Below are positions 8,422 to 16,931 of a stretch of DNA of 64,000 nt, one piece after another. Both the position numbers and the translations under genes were made by a program. How positions within the stretch are numbered: the stretch's first letter is position 1; each line of letters starts with the position of its first letter. The notes beneath the pieces were generated by a model. The model ran no database searches. It was not told where the DNA came from and worked only from the letters and a program-made list of their open reading frames with translations. The stretch comes from Thermohalobaculum sp039184865 (GTDB lineage Bacteria; Pseudomonadota; Alphaproteobacteria; Rhodobacterales; Rhodobacteraceae), in the NCBI GenBank assembly GCA_039184865.1, contig JBCDAV010000003.1, positions 124,001 through 188,000 of the forward strand, given 5' to 3'.

Positions 8422-8898
8422 ATGTCAACTAAATTGACAAGATCTCCGAAAGCGGGCTATGAGCTGGCCGAGAGCCGGTCGCTGAGGCTCGTCTTTCAGC
8501 TCGATGCCTTCCGGGACCGGATGCTCGCGTGGCTGCTGCAGCACCTGCGCGATGACGGCTTCCCGGCCCTGACGTCGAAGCACCTGACCTTCATGGGCGA
8601 GCTCGATTGCGGCACCAACCACGCCTCGGAACTTGCCCGTCGACTGGCCGTCTCCCGCCAGGCGATCCACAAGTCCGTGGCCGAACTGACCGCAATCGGC
8701 TGGCTCGAGACCACGCAGAACCCCGATCTGGGCAATCAAAAGGTGATCGAGTTCACCGCGGAAGGCGAGCGCCTGATGGCACGGGCGCGGCACTATTTCG
8801 CGCTGCTCGATGGGTCGCTGGAGGACAGGTTCGGCTCTGAGATGCTCGATCGACTGAGCGATCTTCTGGAAAGCGATGCGCTGAGCCCCGCACCCTGA
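8422..8898 (+). CDS. MarR-family transcriptional regulator
   Basis: 158 aa. A winged-helix DNA-binding core is visible: HASELARRLAVSRQAIHKSVAELTAIGWL is an HTH followed by the wing (ETTQNPDLGNQKVIEFT), with helical N- and C-terminal dimerisation parts (LVFQLDAFRDRMLAWLLQHL; HYFALLDGSLEDRFGSEML). MarR proteins usually repress a divergent gene and themselves by binding roughly 16-18 bp palindromes, released by small ligands. A perfect palindrome covers this gene's start codon and an imperfect copy lies upstream, so autorepression plus control of the divergent membrane protein gene is likely. Confidence 0.9.
   Translation: MSTKLTRSPKAGYELAESRSLRLVFQLDAFRDRMLAWLLQHLRDDGFPALTSKHLTFMGELDCGTNHASELARRLAVSRQAIHKSVAELTAIGWLETTQNPDLGNQKVIEFTAEGERLMARARHYFALLDGSLEDRFGSEMLDRLSDLLESDALSPAP
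8423..8439. promoter_or_regulatory. Perfect palindrome overlapping the marR-type start codon
   Basis: TGTCAA-CTAAA-TTGACA, a perfect 6-bp inverted repeat with a 5-bp spacer. It begins inside the ATG of the MarR-family gene (8422-8424). Binding here would block translation-start-proximal transcription, consistent with autoregulation. The size and symmetry suit a MarR dimer. Confidence 0.6.
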
Positions 8899-9016
8899 AA
8901 GAACTTGCCGTCAAGGCCGGACACGCCTCGACAGTCTGATCAACCGAACACCGGCACGCCTGCCGTCTTGAGGGCACGGCGCCGGACCGCACCCTCACAG
9001 CGGCAAATCCGCTCCG

Positions 9017-10033
9017 CTAACGCGACCGCAGAAGCCCGACCTTGTCGTAGATCTCGGTCAGGATCGGTTCGGCGATCTCCGCCGCCCGGTTCGCACCGTC
9101 ACCCAGAATGCGGTCGATCTCGGCCGGATCGGCGAGCAGCCGGTTCATCTCGGTCGTGATCGGCTCGAGCACCGACACGGCGAGATCCGCCAACGCGGGC
9201 TTGAAGTCACCGAACCCGCGCCCGCCGAATTCGCTGAGCACGTCCTCCGAGGTGCTGTTGGCCAGCGCCGCGTAGATCGAGACCAGATTGCGGGCCTCGG
9301 CGCGGTCTTCCAGACCGTCCGCCTCGGAGGGCAGCGGCTCGGGATCGGTCCGCGCCTTGCGGATCTTGTTGGCGATCGCATCGGCATCGTCGGTCATGTT
9401 GATCCGGCTCATGTCCGAGGGATCGGATTTCGACATCTTCTTGGTGCCGTCGCGCAGGCTCATCACGCGCGGCGCCGGTCCGCCGATCAGCGGCTCGGTG
9501 ATCGGGAAGAAATCCTCGGCACCGAAATCGTTGTTGAACTTCGCGGCAATGTCCCGGCAGAGCTCGAGATGCTGCTTCTGGTCATCGCCAACCGGCACAT
9601 GGGTCGCCTTGTAGATCAGGATGTCCGCCGCCATCAGCGCGGGATAGGTGTAGAGCCCGGCCGACGCGTTCTCCCGGTTCTTACCCGCCTTGTCCTTGAA
9701 CTGAGTCATCCGGTTCAGCCAGCCGAGCCGCACGACACAGGAAAACAGCCAGCCGAGTTCCGCATGGGCGGGCACCTGGCTCTGGTTGAACAGGATCGAC
9801 TTCTTCGGGTCGAGCCCGCAGGCCATGAAGCAGGCCGCGACCGAGCGCGTCGCCTCGCGCAGATCATCGTGCACCAGCTTGTCGGTCAGCGCGTGAAGAT
9901 CGACCATGCAATAGATCGTCTCCATGTCGCTGCCCTGAAGCTCGACGAAACGGCGCAGCGCGCCGAGGTAATTTCCCAGCGTCAGGGCACCGGTGGGCTG
10001 AACGCCCGAGAAGACGCGCGGGGTGTGGGTCAT
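9017..10033 (-). CDS. trpS: Tryptophanyl-tRNA synthetase
   Basis: Charges tRNA-Trp. 338 aa, normal length for bacterial TrpRS. Class I synthetase motifs are visible: the HIGH-like TLGNYLG at residues 18-24 after FSGVQPTG, and KMSKS at residues 199-203. The tryptophan and ATP-binding segments AGLYTYPALMAADILIYKA and PVGDDQKQHLELCRDIA are also present. The ATG at 10033 is the natural start. It is separated by 52 bp from the AI-2E-family permease on the same strand. Confidence 0.98.
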   Translation of the reverse strand: MTHTPRVFSGVQPTGALTLGNYLGALRRFVELQGSDMETIYCMVDLHALTDKLVHDDLREATRSVAACFMACGLDPKKSILFNQSQVPAHAELGWLFSCVVRLGWLNRMTQFKDKAGKNRENASAGLYTYPALMAADILIYKATHVPVGDDQKQHLELCRDIAAKFNNDFGAEDFFPITEPLIGGPAPRVMSLRDGTKKMSKSDPSDMSRINMTDDADAIANKIRKARTDPEPLPSEADGLEDRAEARNLVSIYAALANSTSEDVLSEFGGRGFGDFKPALADLAVSVLEPITTEMNRLLADPAEIDRILGDGANRAAEIAEPILTEIYDKVGLLRSR

Positions 10034-10085
10034 TGCTCTGTCCCTTCGGAATGCGGCGCTTCTCTAGGGGGGTGACGCGGTGGGG

Positions 10086-11138
10086 TCAAGCGTCGGGGAT
10101 GCGGCCATCCTTGGACAGGAACACGGCGACCGGGCGGGTTGCCTCGAACCGTGCCGCGATCATCGCCAGGCTGACGGTGATCGGGATCGCCATGAACATG
10201 CCCGCCGGTCCCCAGAGCGCGCCCCAGACCACCAGCGTGAGCAGGATCACGAAGCTCGACAGGTTTAGCCGCTCGCCCATCAGACGGGGCAGGACAAGCT
10301 CGCCCGCGACGAACTGGGTCGCCGCCAGCGCTGCGATCAGGATCGCCAGTTGCGTCGGGTCCTCGAGCGTCAGAAGGCCGAAGACCGCAGGCAGTACCAC
10401 GGCGGTGATCGAGCCGATGGTCGGCACGAAGTTCAGCGCGAATGCGAGGAACGCCCAGAAGCCCGCACCGTCGAGACCCGTCACGCGGCAGGCGAGGAAG
10501 GTCATCAGCGCGACACCCAGACTGACCAGCGTCATCAGCCAGAGATAGAGCCGGACCTCGGTGCTGATCCGGTGCAGCGATGCCTCGAGCGCGCGGCGCT
10601 GCCCGTCATCGGGAAACAGCGCGCGCAGCTTGCGATCGTAGAAACGCTCGTCGATCAGCAGGAACAGCACGTAGAGGAACACCAGCGAGACATCGCTGAT
10701 CAGGCCCCGGGCGACGCCGAGCGCCCAGCCGACCACCTGATCGAGCGCGAGCCGGTCGAAGACATCCGTCGCCGTCATCCCGAAATTCAGACCGAGCCGG
10801 GCGATCATCGCCTCGAACCGCGCGAGCAGCACGCCCTGATCGGCGGGCAGGCCGTCGCCGAGTTCGGTGACGTTGTTGGCGATCACCCGCACCGAAACTG
10901 AGATCAGGGCGAACAATCCGATGATGGAGAAGAGCTTGGCCAGCCAGCCCGGCAGGCGCGGCCCCAGAACCGCCGTCCTCTGCAACGACGCGGCAAAGGC
11001 ATTGATCAGCAGATAGACGAGGATCGCTATGGCGATCGGCACCAGATAGGCGCGCGCCAGATAGAGACAGGCGATGACGAGCACGGCCAGTCCCAGGATG
11101 TAGAACGTACGTGCAAGGCGGTCCGACGGTGCGGGCAT
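10086..11138 (-). CDS. AI-2E family transporter (PerM/YdiK-like permease)
   Basis: 350 aa integral membrane protein with the typical layout of the family: N-terminal helices (FYILGLAVLVIACLYLARAY, VPIAIAILVYLLINAFAASL), a soluble segment (about residues 85-130), and C-terminal helices ending GALWGPAGMFMAIPITVSLA, the PxGM-containing signature region seen across this family. Members move small molecules or ions, and the historical AI-2 export role does not hold for all. Adjacent to trpS; no functional link is evident. Confidence 0.88.
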   Translation of the reverse strand: MPAPSDRLARTFYILGLAVLVIACLYLARAYLVPIAIAILVYLLINAFAASLQRTAVLGPRLPGWLAKLFSIIGLFALISVSVRVIANNVTELGDGLPADQGVLLARFEAMIARLGLNFGMTATDVFDRLALDQVVGWALGVARGLISDVSLVFLYVLFLLIDERFYDRKLRALFPDDGQRRALEASLHRISTEVRLYLWLMTLVSLGVALMTFLACRVTGLDGAGFWAFLAFALNFVPTIGSITAVVLPAVFGLLTLEDPTQLAILIAALAATQFVAGELVLPRLMGERLNLSSFVILLTLVVWGALWGPAGMFMAIPITVSLAMIAARFEATRPVAVFLSKDGRIPDA

Positions 11139-11235
11139 TCGGCCCTCATCAGCAGCGGGGTTTACCGCCCCTAGCAGATACCGCCCGGATTTGACACTGC
11201 GGGACGACGGCGCGGAGGCATCTCCGAGGCCTCGA

Positions 11236-11697
11236 TCAGGCCGCGCCCGGCAGAACCCCGTTCAGGCAGTAATCGAGGATCTCGACGACCTGCGCCGGCG
11301 ATTCCGCGACGGCCTCGGCCGCTTCGTCGACCTCTTTCAGCGCGTGCTGATGATCGGGACCGTGCAGGATCACGAGCGACTTGCCGAGCGCGGCGGCATA
11401 GCCGGCATCGAAGGCCGCGTTCCACTGCTTGTACTTGTCGCCGAAGCGCACGACGACCACGTCGGCCTTCTCGATCAGCGTGCGCGTGCGGATGGCGTTC
11501 ACACCGGCACCCTTGCGGTCGTGCCAGAACTTTTTCTCCTCGGACCCGAGGATCTTCACCCCGCAATCGTCGGAAGCACCGTGATCCGTCACCGGCGCGG
11601 TGAAGCGGATGTCGAGACCCTTGGCGCCTGCGCCCGCCACGATCTGCTCACGCCAGTCCGTGTGAATCTCGCCGCTCAGGTAAACCTGCCATGTCAT
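11236..11697 (-). CDS. YtoQ family protein
   Basis: 153 aa. The sequence matches the YtoQ family pattern: MTWQVYLSGEIHTDWREQI at the start, then APVTDHGASDDCGVKILG, IEKADVVVVRFGDKYKQWN and AAFDAGYAAALGKSLVILHG. The fold is a nucleoside 2-deoxyribosyltransferase-like Rossmann fold (YLSGEI with ADVVVVRFGDKYKQWNAAFDAGYA is the region that holds catalytic residues in such enzymes). The true substrate of the family is unknown. The ATG at 11697 is the first in frame. It stands alone between the permease and the DUF1045 gene. Confidence 0.9.
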   Translation of the reverse strand: MTWQVYLSGEIHTDWREQIVAGAGAKGLDIRFTAPVTDHGASDDCGVKILGSEEKKFWHDRKGAGVNAIRTRTLIEKADVVVVRFGDKYKQWNAAFDAGYAAALGKSLVILHGPDHQHALKEVDEAAEAVAESPAQVVEILDYCLNGVLPGAA

Positions 11698-11864
11698 CGC
11701 ATCGTCCTCCGCTCTGGGGTCTGGCGCGGAAGATAGCGGTCGAACCGGATCTCACAACAGGTTTTGCGGGTCTGGGAAGAATTGCGGCCTGCCCCGGGCG
11801 TCGGGTGGGTGTCGGGGAGAATTGCGCCCGTCAGGCAGGCCGCGGCCGGCCTCGCGTGTCCCAG

Positions 11865-12650
11865 TCAGACGATTGCGAGGCCGGTATCCAGCGGGGCCCA
11901 AAGGCGCGGACCCCTGCATGTCATGCTGCGCGGAAGGCCATCTGTCTGGCGCCGCGGTTCCTCGGCGAGCGGATAACGCTCGACCATCCGCCAAGGGCGG
12001 CCACGCCCGGGATTGCCCATCAGCACGAGGTCGGCGACGAGTTGCGGCTCGACCAGCACCTCGTCCAGCGCAGGTGTCAACTCGTCGACCATGTCGAAGG
12101 CGTCGGCGAGCCCCATGCGGTCGGTCAGGGCGATATGGAAGCGACCGGCCTCGGTCGCCCCGGCATCGCTCCACGCCGCCATGCCGGGCAGGTAGATCCC
12201 GGCGACCGTGCTGGTTCCATGGTATGAAATATATCCAGGCTCCTTGCGAACGTCGCGCACCACCTCGGCCACGAACCGGGTCAGCTTGCTCACCGGGCGG
12301 CTCGGGCGCGACAGGGCAAGAACCACGCGCCCGTCGAGCACCGTGACCTCGAAGCGCGGCAGCCGGATCGCCGGGATCATCTGGGCCAGCGCCATCAGAT
12401 CGTGATCCAGCGCCCAGACCGTCTTCCCGCGCGCCAGCCGGAAGGGCGCGGACAGGGCTGCATGCAGGCCGTGCACGGCGCCGGAGCCCGGTGCCTCTTG
12501 CCGGCCACGGCGCAAACGGCGGATTTCCGGGAGATCGGCGACCGTTCCGCGATCGGCGCACCAGCCGGTCCAGCCAGCGCCGAACACCGACAGGGACGTC
12601 TCGGTCCGCGGGATCCAGTAGATCGCAAATTCCTCGTAATCCTGATGCAT
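11865..12650 (-). CDS. DUF1045 family protein (2H-phosphoesterase-like)
   Basis: 261 aa from the ATG at 12650, chosen because GGGAGG lies about six bases upstream. The family start is clear (HQDYEEFAIYWIPRTETSL, then GAGWTGWCADRG). DUF1045 proteins are usually found in C-P lyase (phn) gene clusters and are thought to have a 2H-phosphoesterase-like fold; here an AALSAPFRLA segment and PHAT-like spacing fit only loosely. No phn genes are present in the window, so this is either an isolated copy or has another role. The C-terminus ends LWAPLDTGLAIV. Confidence 0.78.
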   Translation of the reverse strand: MHQDYEEFAIYWIPRTETSLSVFGAGWTGWCADRGTVADLPEIRRLRRGRQEAPGSGAVHGLHAALSAPFRLARGKTVWALDHDLMALAQMIPAIRLPRFEVTVLDGRVVLALSRPSRPVSKLTRFVAEVVRDVRKEPGYISYHGTSTVAGIYLPGMAAWSDAGATEAGRFHIALTDRMGLADAFDMVDELTPALDEVLVEPQLVADLVLMGNPGRGRPWRMVERYPLAEEPRRQTDGLPRSMTCRGPRLWAPLDTGLAIV

Positions 12651-12851
12651 TGCAGCCTCCCAACCCTTATTGCGACTCACCCTACGCGCGTCGCGGGAAT
12701 CCACGTGTGAATTTTGTTACATTCCGGGATTTTCGCATTTGCACTGGTTCATCACGGAGCCAGCGACTGGTGCCACAAGCCTCATGGCGGGATTGCGATA
12801 TCGCGCTAGACCGTTAGGACAGAGGTGTCCTGTAAAATCTGGAGGGGGTAG

Positions 12852-15707
12852 ATGGCTGACGGATCGCAACCTGTGCTGGAGACGTCTCCGCATGTCTCCG
12901 ACGAAGTGCGCAGGACGACCTGTTACATGTGCGCCTGCCGCTGCGGCATCAACGTCCATCTGCGCGAGGGCCCGAACGGCGCGCCGATGATCCGCTACAT
13001 CGAGGGCAACCGCGACCATCCGGTGAACAAGGGCGTGCTGTGCGCCAAGGGCAGTGCCGGCATCATGCAGCACTATTCGCCCGCCCGCCTGATGAAACCG
13101 CTGCTGCGCACGGGCGAGCGCGGATCGGGCGAGTTCAAGGAAATCTCCTGGGACGAGGCGCTCGACAAGGCGGCGGAGTGGCTCGGCCCGCTGCGCGCCG
13201 ATCCCAGAAAGCTCGCCTTCTTCACCGGACGCGACCAGTCGCAGTCGTTGACCTCGTGGTGGGCGCAGAACTTCGGCACGCCGAACTATGCCGCGCATGG
13301 CGGGTTCTGCTCGGTCAACATGGCCGCTGCCGGGATCTACACGCTCGGCGGCGCGTTCTGGGAGTTCGGATCGCCCGACTGGGACAAGACCAAGTTCTTC
13401 ATGGTCTTCGGCGTGGCCGAGGACCACGACTCCAATCCGATCAAGACCGGCATCGGCAATCTCAAATCGCGCGGCGGACGGGTCGTCGGCGTCAATCCGG
13501 TGCGCACGGGATACAATGCGGTCGCCGACGAGTGGGTCGGGATCACGCCCGGCACGGACGGGCTGTTCATTCTCGCGCTCTGTCACGAACTGCTGCGCGC
13601 AGGCATGGTCGATGTCGACTATCTGCGCCGCTGGTCGAACGCGCCGTGGCTCGTCAGCCGCGAGCCCGGGGCCGGGTTCGGGCTGTTCGTGCGCGATGGC
13701 GACGGCAAGGCTCTGGTCTGGGACCGGGCGACGAACTCGGCGCAGCCGTTCGACAAGCCGGGACTTGAACCGGAGATGAAGGGCACGTTCACCGCGCCCG
13801 ATGGCGGGAAGTGCCAACCGTCGTTCGAGCTGATGGCAGCGAAGTACCTCGACCCGGAATACGCGCCCGAGGCCGCGGCCGAGCGCTGCGGGATCACGGC
13901 CGAGCGCATTCGCCGCCTCGCGGCCGAAATCGCCGATGTCGCCTTCAACCAGGCCGAGGAAATCGACTACCCGTGGACCGACTTCCGGGGCGAGACGCAC
14001 GCGACCATGGTGATGCGCCCGGTCAGCTTCCACGCCATGCGCGGGATCTCGGCGCATTCGAACGGGTTCCAGACCTGCCGCGCCTTGCACCTGCTGCAAC
14101 TGCTGCTCGGCACGGTCGAGCGCCCGGGCGGGTTCCGCTTCAAGCCGCCCTATCCGAAGCCGGTCGAGGCCCACCCGATCCCGAACAGTCTGGTGACGCC
14201 CAACGCGCCGCTCGGCGGGCCGCATCTCGGCTTTGTCCGCGAGCCCGGCGATCTCGCACTTGACGAAGACGGCACGCCGACGCGCATCGACAAGGCGTTC
14301 ACCTGGGAGAACCCGATGTCGGCCCACGGGCTGATGCACATGGTGATCTCGAATGCACACGCGGGCGACCCGTACCCGGTCGAGTGCCTGATGATGTACA
14401 TGGCCAACATGGCCTGGAACTCGTCGATGAACACGGCCAGCGTCATGGAGATGCTGACCGACAAGCGCGAGGACGGCGAATACAAGATCCCGAAGATCAT
14501 CTACGCCGATGCCTATTCGTCCGAGATGGTCGCCTACGCAGATCTCGTCCTGCCGGACACGACTTATCTGGAGCGCCACGACTGCATCTCGCTGCTCGAC
14601 CGGCCGATCGGCGAGACCGACGGCGTGGCCGATGCGATCCGCTGGCCGGTGGTCGAGCCGCACACGCAGGCCGAGAACCGCGACGTGCGCTGCTTCCAGT
14701 CGGCGCTGATCCAGCTCGGCGGCAAGCTCGGCCTGCCAGGTCTGGTCGATGACGACGGCAACCCGCGCTACGAGGATTACGCCGACTACATCACGAACCA
14801 CCAGCGCCGGCCGGGTGTCGGTCCTCTGGCCGGATGGCGCGGCGAGAACGGCGGCAGCCACGGCCGCGGTGCGCCGAACCCGCGCCAGATCGACCGCTAC
14901 ATCGAGAACGGCGGTTTCTGGCTGGAGCACATCCCCTACGAGAACCTCTACATGCGCCCGTTCAATCAGGGCTATCAGGACTGGGCGGTCGAGATGGGCT
15001 TCTTCGACAAGCCCTTCCCGTACGTTTTCCAGATGTATGTCGAGCCGCTGCGCAAGTTCCAGTTGGCCGCCGAGGGCCACGGCGAACACCAGCCGCCCGA
15101 GCATCTGCGCGACCGGCTCAAGATGGCGATGGACCCGCTTCCGGTGTGGTGGGAGCCGTTCGAACAGGCGCAGGTCGACAATTCCGACTTTCCGCTGCAC
15201 GCGATCACCCAGCGCCCGGCGGCGATGTATCATGCCTGGGGCTCGCAGAACGCATGGCTGCGCCAGATCCACGGCGAGAACCCGCTCTACGTGCCGGGGC
15301 CGGTCTGCGAGGAACACGGTCTGAAGACCGGCGACTGGGCTTATGTCTCGTCGCATCACGGGCGCATCAAGGTGAAGATCGCCCGCATGGACGCGGTCAA
15401 TGAGAAGACGCTGTGGACCTGGAACGCCATCGGCAAGCGCGAAGGGGCATGGGCGCTCGATCGCGGCGCGCCGGAGGCCAAGCGCGGCTTCCTGCTGAAC
15501 CACCTGATCCACGAACTGTTGCCGCCGCGGGGCGACGGTCTTCGCTGGTCGAACTCGGACCCCGTGACCGGTCAGGCTGCGTGGTACGATCTGCGCGTGA
15601 AGATCGAGAAGGCCGAGGACAGCGAGATGTCAGAGCCGCGTCTCGGCATGCAGAACTCACCGGCAAACGCGGCCCCGGATGCGCTCGAGTACGGGAAGGA
15701 CTGGTGA
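12852..15707 (+). CDS. soeA: Sulfite dehydrogenase (quinone) molybdopterin subunit SoeA
   Basis: Catalytic molybdenum subunit that oxidises sulfite to sulfate on the cytoplasmic side and passes electrons through SoeB and SoeC to quinone. 951 aa, complex iron-sulfur molybdoenzyme family. An N-terminal [4Fe-4S] site is visible as C24-x2-C27-x3-C31 (CYMCACRC) with the fourth Cys at 64 (NKGVLCAKG). Characteristic segments include SAGIMQHYSPARL, FFTGRDQSQSLTSWWAQNFG and FGVAEDHDSNPIKTGIG. There is no Tat signal at the N-terminus, which fits cytoplasmic Soe rather than periplasmic Dms/Psr enzymes. GGAGGGGG precedes the ATG. The assignment over other DMSO-reductase relatives rests on these family patterns and on soeB and soeC following. 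Confidence 0.88.
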   Translation: MADGSQPVLETSPHVSDEVRRTTCYMCACRCGINVHLREGPNGAPMIRYIEGNRDHPVNKGVLCAKGSAGIMQHYSPARLMKPLLRTGERGSGEFKEISWDEALDKAAEWLGPLRADPRKLAFFTGRDQSQSLTSWWAQNFGTPNYAAHGGFCSVNMAAAGIYTLGGAFWEFGSPDWDKTKFFMVFGVAEDHDSNPIKTGIGNLKSRGGRVVGVNPVRTGYNAVADEWVGITPGTDGLFILALCHELLRAGMVDVDYLRRWSNAPWLVSREPGAGFGLFVRDGDGKALVWDRATNSAQPFDKPGLEPEMKGTFTAPDGGKCQPSFELMAAKYLDPEYAPEAAAERCGITAERIRRLAAEIADVAFNQAEEIDYPWTDFRGETHATMVMRPVSFHAMRGISAHSNGFQTCRALHLLQLLLGTVERPGGFRFKPPYPKPVEAHPIPNSLVTPNAPLGGPHLGFVREPGDLALDEDGTPTRIDKAFTWENPMSAHGLMHMVISNAHAGDPYPVECLMMYMANMAWNSSMNTASVMEMLTDKREDGEYKIPKIIYADAYSSEMVAYADLVLPDTTYLERHDCISLLDRPIGETDGVADAIRWPVVEPHTQAENRDVRCFQSALIQLGGKLGLPGLVDDDGNPRYEDYADYITNHQRRPGVGPLAGWRGENGGSHGRGAPNPRQIDRYIENGGFWLEHIPYENLYMRPFNQGYQDWAVEMGFFDKPFPYVFQMYVEPLRKFQLAAEGHGEHQPPEHLRDRLKMAMDPLPVWWEPFEQAQVDNSDFPLHAITQRPAAMYHAWGSQNAWLRQIHGENPLYVPGPVCEEHGLKTGDWAYVSSHHGRIKVKIARMDAVNEKTLWTWNAIGKREGAWALDRGAPEAKRGFLLNHLIHELLPPRGDGLRWSNSDPVTGQAAWYDLRVKIEKAEDSEMSEPRLGMQNSPANAAPDALEYGKDW

Positions 15708-16193
15708 CCGTGTCACTCAGGCTCGCCCGGCGGACTGGCGCTCATGTCGTTCGGCTTCACTCGAGACGCCGAGAGCTGCTGCTGAGGTCAGGTCGACAGG
15801 GCAAACCCGCTCGGACGTGGACCAATCCTGCTTCCGTGCGTTCTGATCCTGTCGCTCTGTTTGATGATGGCCGGGCAGCGATCGCACATAGCATTTCGTT
15901 CTGGCGCAGCAATGATGGGCTGCGCCTCGGACGGCACTTGTCTTCACTGCAATGTCGGCCCGGCAATGGGGCGCTGATGACACAGAGGCATTCGCTGCCG
16001 TGTGCGCGCCTCAATCGAAACGACGCGGGACGGCCATCGCCAGCGACCGAGCCTGGGCGGGCCATCGCCAAAGCGACGCTTCGTCCGCAAATCAACGCAT
16101 CCATGAATCACATGCTGCGAACCCGCTCGCCATGCGCCCTCCCGGGGGGAGGGTCGGGCGACGCACCGCTGCGCGACGCGAAAGGCAACTAAC
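15708..16193. other. 486-bp non-coding stretch splitting soeA from soeB
   Basis: The Soe subunits are normally encoded back to back. Here 486 bp separate them, with no convincing ORF: short frames on both strands have no ribosome binding site and no recognisable protein pattern. The sequence is less codon-structured than its neighbours and ends in a GC-run (CCCTCCCGGGGGGAGGGTCGG, partly self-complementary CCCTCCC/GGGAGGG) about 45 bp before soeB. It could be a decayed insertion, a regulatory spacer or a promoter for soeBC. I see no terminal inverted repeats or target duplication. Confidence 0.6.
16142..16154. terminator. GC-rich hairpin upstream of soeB
   Basis: CCTCCC-G(G)-GGGAGG forms a short, very strong stem at the end of the soeA-soeB spacer, about 40 bp before the soeB start. 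It lacks a following T-tract, so it is more likely an RNA processing, stability or attenuation element than a simple terminator. Confidence 0.3.
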
Positions 16194-16931
16194 GTGACGA
16201 CCCTTCCCGAGCAAACTGACCGTAAGCTAGGGCTTGTGATTGACCTCGACATCTGCGTCGGCTGTCACGCATGCGCCGTCAACTGCAAGGAGTGGAACAC
16301 CGGCGGCTACGGTGCCGCCCTGTCCGATCAGGATCCCTACGGCGCAGAGCCGGAAGGCACGTGGCTGAACCGCATCCACACCTACGAGGTCAAACCTCAC
16401 GAGGGCGAGGCGCAAATCATCCACTTCCCCAAGTCCTGCCTGCACTGCGAGGACGCGCCCTGCGTCACCGTCTGCCCGACCGGAGCTTCCTACAAGCGGG
16501 TCGAGGACGGCATCGTGCTGGTCAACGAGGACCACTGCATGGGCTGCGGGCTCTGCGCCTGGGCCTGCCCTTACGGCGCGCGCGAGCTCGATGCCGCCGC
16601 AGGCGTGATGAAGAAGTGCACGCTCTGCGTCGACCGGATCTACAATGACAACCTGCCCGAAGTGGACCGCATCCCGGCCTGCGTGCGTTCCTGCCCGGCC
16701 GGGGCACGGCATTTCGGGGATCTCTCAGACCCGACCTCCGAGGTCTCCCAGCTCGTCGCCGAACGTGGCGGCATGGACCTGATGCCGGAGCAGATGACCC
16801 GGCCGGTCAACAAGTACCTGCCGCCGAAGCCCAAGGACACGCCCGCGCCGAACTTGAATCTCGCGAAGCTGGCGGAGCCTGAGACCAAGGGCTTCCTCGG
16901 CTGGCTCGACCGCGCGCTGGAGAAGATCTGA
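16194..16931 (+). CDS. soeB: Sulfite dehydrogenase iron-sulfur subunit SoeB
   Basis: 245-aa electron-transfer subunit with four ferredoxin-type [4Fe-4S] motifs: CVGCHACAVNC, CLHCEDAPCVTVC, CMGCGLCAWAC with YGAREL after it, and CTLCVDR with a later CVRSC. This is the DmsB/PsrB/NrfC fold. It wires SoeA to the membrane quinone site of SoeC. The start is a GTG at 16194 in a weak context (no clear Shine-Dalgarno right upstream). Its stop overlaps the soeC start by one base (TGATG), showing translational coupling. Confidence 0.92.
   Translation: MTTLPEQTDRKLGLVIDLDICVGCHACAVNCKEWNTGGYGAALSDQDPYGAEPEGTWLNRIHTYEVKPHEGEAQIIHFPKSCLHCEDAPCVTVCPTGASYKRVEDGIVLVNEDHCMGCGLCAWACPYGARELDAAAGVMKKCTLCVDRIYNDNLPEVDRIPACVRSCPAGARHFGDLSDPTSEVSQLVAERGGMDLMPEQMTRPVNKYLPPKPKDTPAPNLNLAKLAEPETKGFLGWLDRALEKI

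Noticed and set aside
12717..15512. Very long minus-strand open frame (931 codons) opposite soeA
   Set aside because: It mirrors the strongly biased high-GC codons of soeA; its product is Arg/Asp/Val/His-rich with no family pattern, while soeA is a clear enzyme. Shadow frame.
15757..16104. Minus-strand 115-codon frame in the soeA-soeB gap
   Set aside because: No ribosome binding site, Ser/Arg/Pro-rich product, no family pattern. Not called as a gene, though the region itself is reported.
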